Source of the DNA: Leptolinea sp. UBA4782
Lineage (GTDB): Bacteria; Chloroflexota; Anaerolineae; Anaerolineales; Anaerolineaceae
Direction: 5' to 3'
DNA length: 19,722 nucleotides
NCBI GenBank assembly: GCA_002403095.1
Contig: DHHC01000026.1
Coordinates: 80,995-100,716, forward strand
The notes under the pieces are model-generated. The model had not been told where the DNA came from. It did not search any database and was given only the letters and a program-made list of their open reading frames with translations. The position numbers were made by a program, and so were the translations under genes. Below are positions 15,603 through 19,722 of this stretch, piece after piece. Within the stretch, counting starts at the first letter, position 1; each line of letters begins with the position of its first letter.

Positions 15603-16253
15603 CTAGTGCTTCTTTTGCCCGTAAAGCGTGTGGTAAATATTTTGGAATTCTTCAATCTGCGCCTGGGTCATTTTGATCGGGTCGCCAAGCAGTGATGCAA
15701 ACAATGCGATCTTTGCCAGGTCTTCCACTTCCACTGCGTCGATCGTAGCCTGCCAGACCGTTGATGAGATGGTGTAAACCCCATGGTTCTGCATGATGAT
15801 GGCGGAACACTTGCCAATTTTGCGGATGATTTCAGAGCCGATATCTTCACCGCCCACTGCCGCATAGCCGCCTATGGGTATTTCACCGCCAAGCATGGCC
15901 GCCGAGGTCATCACTGCCGGGATCGGTTTCCCCAGGACAGCAAAGGTACAGGCATACGGAGAATGGGTGTGGACGATCCCAAAAATATCGGGCCGGTGTT
16001 CGTACAGATACAGGTGCGTTTCTGTGTCACTGGATGGGCGCAGGGATCCTTCAAGGATCTTTCCCTTGCCATCCATCACCAGCAGGTCTGCCGGTGTAAG
16101 CCGGTCGTAGCGGAAACCGGTCGGTTTGATCACTATGTTGCCGGTCTCAGGGTCACGCCCGCTGACTGTACCGCTGTGCATGGTTACCAGACGGTTTTTG
16201 GGTAATTCAATTAATGATTCGAACACTTCCTGGCGTAAATTTTCTAGCATCAT
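15603..16253 (-). CDS. Class II aldolase / L-ribulose-5-phosphate 4-epimerase family (AraD/FucA)
   Basis: The 216-residue protein combines AraD and FucA features. AraD-like are the start (LPKNRLVT, SGTVSGRD, VIKPTG), RPSSDTETH with Asp76, where FucA has the catalytic Glu73, and LYGQ near the end with Tyr211. The zinc ligands His95 and His97 (VHTHS) and His157 (MQNHG) are present. The middle (IPAVMTSAAMLGGEIP) looks like FucA, and the THADY stretch carrying Asp120, needed by E. coli AraD for epimerisation, is absent. It could therefore be a 4-epimerase with a changed site, or an aldolase that splits a ketose 1-phosphate into dihydroxyacetone phosphate and an aldehyde. Context with the UlaE-like enzyme favours the first; the neighbouring RhaE-like SDR favours the second. 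AAGGAC lies before the first of two ATGs (16253). Confidence 0.87.
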   Translation of the reverse strand: MMLENLRQEVFESLIELPKNRLVTMHSGTVSGRDPETGNIVIKPTGFRYDRLTPADLLVMDGKGKILEGSLRPSSDTETHLYLYEHRPDIFGIVHTHSPYACTFAVLGKPIPAVMTSAAMLGGEIPIGGYAAVGGEDIGSEIIRKIGKCSAIIMQNHGVYTISSTVWQATIDAVEVEDLAKIALFASLLGDPIKMTQAQIEEFQNIYHTLYGQKKH

Positions 16254-16304
16254 GGTTACTGTCCTTCTTATCAGTTCTGGAGTCTGGAAAGATTGAAAAC
16301 AACC

Positions 16305-17135
16305 TTAGCGGACATACCCGCCCAGGCCGCCGCCATCAATCACCAGTGCACCGCCGGTCATTTTGGCTGAACGGTCGCTGGCAAGAAATACAACGACTTC
16401 CGCAATTTCAGTTGGATCGATGATCACGCCGAGGGCATTGTTCTTCTTGTATTCTTCTTCCAGCAAGGCAGGGTCAAAACCGTGGATCTTGGCGCGGGCT
16501 TCCCGCAATTCAGGAGTCCACATTTTGCTGCCGCCGAAAACGGCGCCGGGCAGAACACTGTTGGCGCGGATCTTGTATTTCCCGAATTCGTTAGCAATCG
16601 TCCGGGCCATCTGCAGCAGTCCGGCTTTTGAGGAATTGTAAGCCAGGAAGTGCCGGCTGGGCTTGAGGGCGTCATCGCTATTGATGTATACCAGGGCGCC
16701 GCCATCTGGCTGTTTCATAAACACTTTAATGGCTTCGCGTGAAACCAGGAAACTACCGGTAAGGTTAATGCTCATCACCCAGTTCCACTGGGCCAGGGTG
16801 CATTCTTCTGAAGGCACACTCACGGAAACCCCCGCGTTATTAACAGCAACGTTCAGCCGGCCAAAATGGTCAACAATGACCTTGACCGCCCTGACAACAT
16901 CCTCTTCGCTGGTAATATCCACTTTCACTGGGAGAATCTGGGCGGAGGGATCCATCTCTTTCAATTCCTTGATGGACTCGTTTAACCTTTCCTCGTTGAT
17001 GTCCATCATTGCCACCAGGGCTTTTTCCTTAATGAACCTGCGGGTAATTGCCAGCCCGATGCCAGATGCTGCACCGGTGATCAGGCACACCTTGCCGGCC
17101 AGTTCACCTTCTTTAGTTGTGGAACTCATATTCAT
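16305..17135 (-). CDS. Short-chain dehydrogenase/reductase (SDR)
   Basis: The 276-residue classical SDR has the Rossmann motif TGAASGIG (20-27), Asp45 at the end of the second strand (favouring NAD), NNAG (99-102), the catalytic Ser153, and Tyr166 with Lys170 in YNSSK. The C-terminal part (SKMWTPELREARAKIHG, then PTEIAEVVVFLASDRSAKMTG) resembles the dehydrogenase half of bifunctional rhamnulose-1-phosphate aldolase/lactaldehyde dehydrogenases (RhaE). It likely oxidises or reduces a sugar or an aldehyde product. The ATG at 17135 overlaps the regulator stop in an ATGA arrangement, with AGGAG 7 nt upstream, so the two genes are coupled. The aldolase gene follows 51 bp downstream. The substrate is not known. 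Confidence 0.92.
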   Translation of the reverse strand: MNMSSTTKEGELAGKVCLITGAASGIGLAITRRFIKEKALVAMMDINEERLNESIKELKEMDPSAQILPVKVDITSEEDVVRAVKVIVDHFGRLNVAVNNAGVSVSVPSEECTLAQWNWVMSINLTGSFLVSREAIKVFMKQPDGGALVYINSDDALKPSRHFLAYNSSKAGLLQMARTIANEFGKYKIRANSVLPGAVFGGSKMWTPELREARAKIHGFDPALLEEEYKKNNALGVIIDPTEIAEVVVFLASDRSAKMTGGALVIDGGGLGGYVR

Positions 17136-17941
17136 CGATAATCTCCTTGGCTTGATCTGTAAATGTAAAACCGGAACGCGTCGGCTACATAATACTCATC
17201 GGATAGGGCGATTGGTTCGCCGTTAAAGTCATAATCCACCTGTTCAATGTGGAGGATATTGCTTGCCACGCGGATCTGAAGCTTGTCTGCGATGTACTCT
17301 TCCGCCGAAAGCGGGCGTATCCAGGCAATACCATGATGGATATCGAGATTTAACCGCTGGCGTAAAAAGCCGTAAATGGATTGCTGCTCTTCAATGGCCT
17401 TTCTGAATTCATCAAGAGTGACCTCGCAATCAGGGCAATGAAACAGACTCAGGGGGAGAGAGTCCACGGTGAAAACCACCCGGCGGTCGTTAGCCAATCG
17501 AACTCGCTCAACAACCAGGATAGGCACTTCAATTTCAATAGCTAGCTGATTGGAGACCCGCTCGCTTGCCGGCCTGACGGTCATCAGGAATTCCGCGCTG
17601 CCCGGGTTTGCCCCAGACGACCGGATCAATTGCGTAACACCAGAATTAAGGCTCAAATTGTTATAGGTGGGTGGGTTTTTGGCAACAAATGTGCCTACTC
17701 CCCAGCGCCGTTGAATGAAACCGCCCTGCTCCAGGATTGCCAGCGCTGAACGCACAGTGGAACGGCTAATATTGAGATACGAAGCCAGGTCAGGTTCATT
17801 AGGGAATTGAGTTTCAGGAGCCAGTTCTCCATCCATAATTTTCATGCGCAGATATTCTGTAACCCGCTGCGCAAGTTGCATACCCTCGGGCGCACTTTTA
17901 TTCCATTGCTGAAATGGCAAAAACACTACCGAAAGGTCCAT
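17132..17941 (-). CDS. GntR-family transcriptional regulator with UTRA ligand domain (HutC subfamily)
   Basis: The 269-residue protein has an N-terminal winged helix (about 22-88) with the GntR marks PNEPDLASYLNISRSTVRSA and GGFIQRRWGVGTFV, then a UTRA domain (about 105-262) with ERVRLANDRRVVF and a C-terminal EQVDYDFNGEPIALSDEYY. Regulators of this group usually repress sugar or amino-sugar genes and release DNA when a pathway intermediate binds the UTRA domain. It is the first gene of the minus-strand locus and divergent from the aminotransferase gene, so it most likely controls both and itself. AGGGT lies 6 nt before the ATG at 17941; an ATG at 17881 is possible but worse placed. The ligand cannot be told from the sequence. 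Confidence 0.93.
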   Translation of the reverse strand: MDLSVVFLPFQQWNKSAPEGMQLAQRVTEYLRMKIMDGELAPETQFPNEPDLASYLNISRSTVRSALAILEQGGFIQRRWGVGTFVAKNPPTYNNLSLNSGVTQLIRSSGANPGSAEFLMTVRPASERVSNQLAIEIEVPILVVERVRLANDRRVVFTVDSLPLSLFHCPDCEVTLDEFRKAIEEQQSIYGFLRQRLNLDIHHGIAWIRPLSAEEYIADKLQIRVASNILHIEQVDYDFNGEPIALSDEYYVADAFRFYIYRSSQGDYR

Positions 17942-17959
17942 TTTTTACCCTGAAGAGGT

Positions 17960-17967
17960 ATGACAAC
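17960..17967. promoter_or_regulatory. Shared 8-bp motif, copy near the gntR promoter
   Basis: ATGACAAC lies about 10 bp downstream of the regulator's -10 box. The same 8 bases occur at 18088-18095, directly after the -10 box of the divergent aminotransferase promoter. A position at both transcription starts fits a repressor half-site, but an 8-bp match could be chance. Confidence 0.3.
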
Positions 17968-17977
17968 CATTATGAGT

Positions 17978-18006
17978 ATAATAGCAACAATCTAATACTT
18001 TGTCAA
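17978..18006 (-). promoter_or_regulatory. Main promoter of the minus-strand sugar locus
   Basis: On the minus strand, a perfect -35 TTGACA (18001-18006) and a -10 TATTAT (17978-17983) are separated by exactly 17 bp. The predicted start near 17971 gives a leader of about 30 nt to the GntR-family gene. Confidence 0.75.
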
Positions 18007-18057
18007 TATTCAGTCAAAATTACCCGATTTTTCTAATATTTGTGCTTTTTTGAGGGC

Positions 18058-18086
18058 TTGACAGGCCAAAACCAAATTGATATACT
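18058..18086 (+). promoter_or_regulatory. Promoter of the aminotransferase-VOC unit
   Basis: A perfect -35 TTGACA (18058-18063) and a -10 TATACT (18081-18086) are separated by 17 bp. The predicted start near 18093 leaves a leader of about 70 nt, which contains the inverted repeat at 18101-18125. The two divergent -35 boxes are about 50 bp apart, close enough for shared control. Confidence 0.78.
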
Positions 18087-18087
18087 G

Positions 18088-18095
18088 ATGACAAC
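18088..18095. promoter_or_regulatory. Shared 8-bp motif, copy at the aminotransferase start site
   Basis: This is the second copy of ATGACAAC, one base after the -10 box and covering the predicted transcription start. See the copy at 17960-17967. Confidence 0.3.
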
Positions 18096-18100
18096 TACAC

Positions 18101-18125
18101 AGATGTATCTTCTTATCATACATCT
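18101..18125. promoter_or_regulatory. Candidate operator: 8-bp inverted repeat downstream of the aminotransferase promoter
   Basis: Perfect arms AGATGTAT (18101-18108) and ATACATCT (18118-18125) are 9 bp apart, just downstream of the predicted start. The inner TGTAT/ATACA halves recall the GT and AC ends of HutC-type GntR operators, although those are usually closer together. Binding by the adjacent GntR protein is inference. No T-run follows, so it is not a terminator. Confidence 0.5.
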
Positions 18126-18161
18126 AAAATTCCTTTTTGACCAACTACAGGAGCGACAATC

Positions 18162-19481
18162 ATGGAAAAACTAGCAATTGATGGCGGGACTCCAGTCCGG
18201 ACAAAGAATCCCATCGTGGAAACGGATTATTACACCGACGAAGAGCTGGACGCCGTAGTGGAGGTAATGAAGTCAAATAAGATCCGGCGCGGTGCAGTAA
18301 CCCTTGAATACGAAAAACTCATTGCGGAAAAACTGCATGTCAAGCATGCGATTGCAGTGACCAGCGGGACAACCACCTTGCACATAGCCATGGCAGCGCT
18401 GGGAATCGGCCCGGGCGATGAAGTGATTGTTACCCCATACACATTCATTGCCTCAGACACCTGTGTGCTTGAACAAAATGCCATCCCGATTTTCGCTGAT
18501 GTGGACCCTGTCACGCTCACCCTCGATCCAGTTGACGTGGAACGGAAAGTGACGAAACGGACAAAAGCCATCATTCCCGTATCCATTACCGGCACGCCCA
18601 TCAACATTGAGCCTATTATGGATATTGCTGAAAAATACAACCTTTACGTGGTGGAGGATGCCGCCCAGTCGTTCGGGGCTTACTACCATGGCCGGTATGA
18701 AGGAAAATATGTCGGTACTGTTGGACATATTGGGTCCTTCAGCACAGTAACCGGAAAGATCATCTCTACTGGTGAGGGCGGTTTTGTTACTACCGACGAT
18801 GATGATCTGTTTAATAAAATGTGGGGCTTCATGGATTTCGGACGGAAGAAATCACAGGGTGGGGCTTCCAAGTACCACTGGAGTCTGCCCTGCACGAATT
18901 ACCGCATCACGGAATTTCAATCCGCTATAGGTATTCAACAAATCAACCGGGTGGAATACCTGAACAAAAAACGCACAGAGAATGCCCACTATTTGAACGA
19001 GAAACTAAAAGATTTACCGGGCGTTACACTGCCTCCGGAAGTACCCTACGGTGAACGGGTATACTTCTACTATGTGATCAGGATCAACCCGGAAATCATC
19101 GGGGCAGATATGCTGAATATGGCAATTGCGCTGGCGGCAGAAGGAACCTACAGCCTGAACTACCTCAGCACAACCCGCTGGATGATCCCTCAGCACCTTG
19201 AACCACTTTTCGTCAACAAGACAGGGTATGGCGGTACAAAATGCCCGTTTGAATGCCCCTGGTATGAAGGCAAGGTTGAATATTACGAGGGCTTGTGCCC
19301 GGTCTCTGAAAAAGCCTGTGAAGAAGTGTTATGGCTCGCCAGCGTTCACCCCTTGCTGGAAAAACAAGACCTGGATGATATTGCCAACGCTGTAAGAAAA
19401 GTTGTCTTTAACTTTATAGAAAAGAAGGAAAAAGGAATCCCGATCGATTATGTAACCGATGAAATCCGGGCCAAGTTATAA
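18162..19481 (+). CDS. DegT/DnrJ/EryC1/StrS-family PLP-dependent sugar aminotransferase
   Basis: The 439-residue protein has a complete fold type I PLP site: SGTTT (69-73) for the phosphate, VVEDAAQS with Asp166 and Gln169 for the pyridine ring, and Lys199 in TGKIISTGEGG for the Schiff base. The start MEKLAIDGGTPVRTKNP and the length are like the inosose and amino-sugar aminotransferases (StsC/BtrR group). The Cys-rich stretch GGTKCPFECPWYEG, then GLCPVSEKACEE, is also seen in that group. Such enzymes move an amino group between Glu or Gln and a keto-sugar or keto-cyclitol, usually in biosynthesis, but the reaction is reversible. It is divergent from a sugar-catabolic locus with three N-deacetylases, which raises the option of a breakdown role. 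AGGAG lies 8 nt before the ATG. Confidence 0.92.
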   Translation: MEKLAIDGGTPVRTKNPIVETDYYTDEELDAVVEVMKSNKIRRGAVTLEYEKLIAEKLHVKHAIAVTSGTTTLHIAMAALGIGPGDEVIVTPYTFIASDTCVLEQNAIPIFADVDPVTLTLDPVDVERKVTKRTKAIIPVSITGTPINIEPIMDIAEKYNLYVVEDAAQSFGAYYHGRYEGKYVGTVGHIGSFSTVTGKIISTGEGGFVTTDDDDLFNKMWGFMDFGRKKSQGGASKYHWSLPCTNYRITEFQSAIGIQQINRVEYLNKKRTENAHYLNEKLKDLPGVTLPPEVPYGERVYFYYVIRINPEIIGADMLNMAIALAAEGTYSLNYLSTTRWMIPQHLEPLFVNKTGYGGTKCPFECPWYEGKVEYYEGLCPVSEKACEEVLWLASVHPLLEKQDLDDIANAVRKVVFNFIEKKEKGIPIDYVTDEIRAKL

Positions 19482-19501
19482 AGAAGAAGCATGAGGACTG
19501 C

Positions 19502-19722
19502 ATGACCGACGAGACACCCCTGATCAGCGGAGCAGAACTGGACCAGATTGGCATCGTGGTGAATGACCTGGATGCGTTCACCAGTGAATTAACAAGGCTG
19601 TTTGGGATTGGACCTTTTCGCATGATGGAATGGCCGGTGGAAGGGATCGACCCGCAGGCCACTTACCACGGTGAGCCGGGCAACTTCAGCATGCGGCTGG
19701 CATTTGCGACGGTTGGCAAGGT
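19502..19722 (+). CDS. VOC-fold (glyoxalase/bleomycin resistance superfamily) protein, N-terminal part
   Basis: An ATG at 19502 opens a frame of 73 codons that continues past the window edge. GAGGA lies 4 nt before it, and only 20 bp separate it from the aminotransferase stop, so the two are probably co-transcribed. The visible part has the first beta-alpha-beta unit of VOC proteins: LDQIGIVVNDLDAF, followed by LTRLFGIGPF, like methylmalonyl-CoA epimerase and glyoxalase relatives. VOC enzymes use a metal for isomerisation, epimerisation or C-C cleavage. Here the first ligand position could be Gln15 in LDQIG where relatives often have His. The second half and the other ligands are outside the window, so the reaction cannot be told. 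Confidence 0.75.
   Translation, partial: MTDETPLISGAELDQIGIVVNDLDAFTSELTRLFGIGPFRMMEWPVEGIDPQATYHGEPGNFSMRLAFATVGK

Noticed and set aside
16663..17226. Plus-strand open frame of 187 codons across the SDR and GntR genes
   Set aside because: It is Ser/Thr/Leu-rich antisense of two coding genes with intact catalytic motifs.

Overview
The window looks like a chromosomal segment of a heterotrophic bacterium. An Anaerolineae-type member of the Chloroflexota is my best guess. This is inference: it rests on the mid-range GC content, the lipoprotein linker rich in Pro, Thr, Glu, Ala and Val, and the mix of sugar ABC transporter, PIG-L deacetylases and a ComEC-like protein. No rRNA, tRNA, CRISPR array, insertion sequence or phage gene was recognised.

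Left part (1-5150): a partial polytopic membrane protein with a GT-C glycosyltransferase-like layout runs off the left edge on the minus strand. Divergent to it on the plus strand are a ComEC/Rec2-family channel protein whose C-terminal beta-lactamase-like domain has lost its metal ligands, a two-CBS-domain protein with its own promoter, and a small PspC-domain membrane protein. A strong terminator hairpin closes this group.

Main part (5243-18006): twelve consecutive minus-strand genes form one sugar-utilisation locus. In transcription order they are a GntR/UTRA regulator, an SDR dehydrogenase, an AraD/FucA-family class II aldolase or 4-epimerase, a UlaE-like L-ribulose-5-phosphate 3-epimerase, three PIG-L (LmbE) deacetylases (two of them a recent tandem duplication), a two-domain sugar ABC ATPase, its permease, a sugar-binding lipoprotein, an aldo/keto reductase and an FGGY carbohydrate kinase. 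A consensus-like promoter precedes the regulator, a second one sits before the ABC ATPase, and a perfect 12-bp terminator hairpin follows the kinase.

Right part (18058-19722): divergent from the regulator, with a near-perfect sigma70 promoter, lies a DegT/DnrJ/EryC1/StrS PLP-dependent sugar aminotransferase, followed at once by a partial VOC-fold protein. The 220-bp intergenic region carries both promoters, a shared 8-bp motif downstream of each -10 box and a perfect 8-bp inverted repeat. These suggest joint control by the GntR protein.

Working model (inference): the ABC system imports an N-acylated amino-sugar or aminocyclitol compound. The cytoplasmic PIG-L enzymes remove the acyl group, the PLP enzyme exchanges amine and keto groups, the SDR and AKR adjust oxidation state, and the kinase plus the 3-epimerase and AraD-like enzyme pass a phosphorylated ketose to central metabolism. 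I do not recognise this exact combination as a described pathway.
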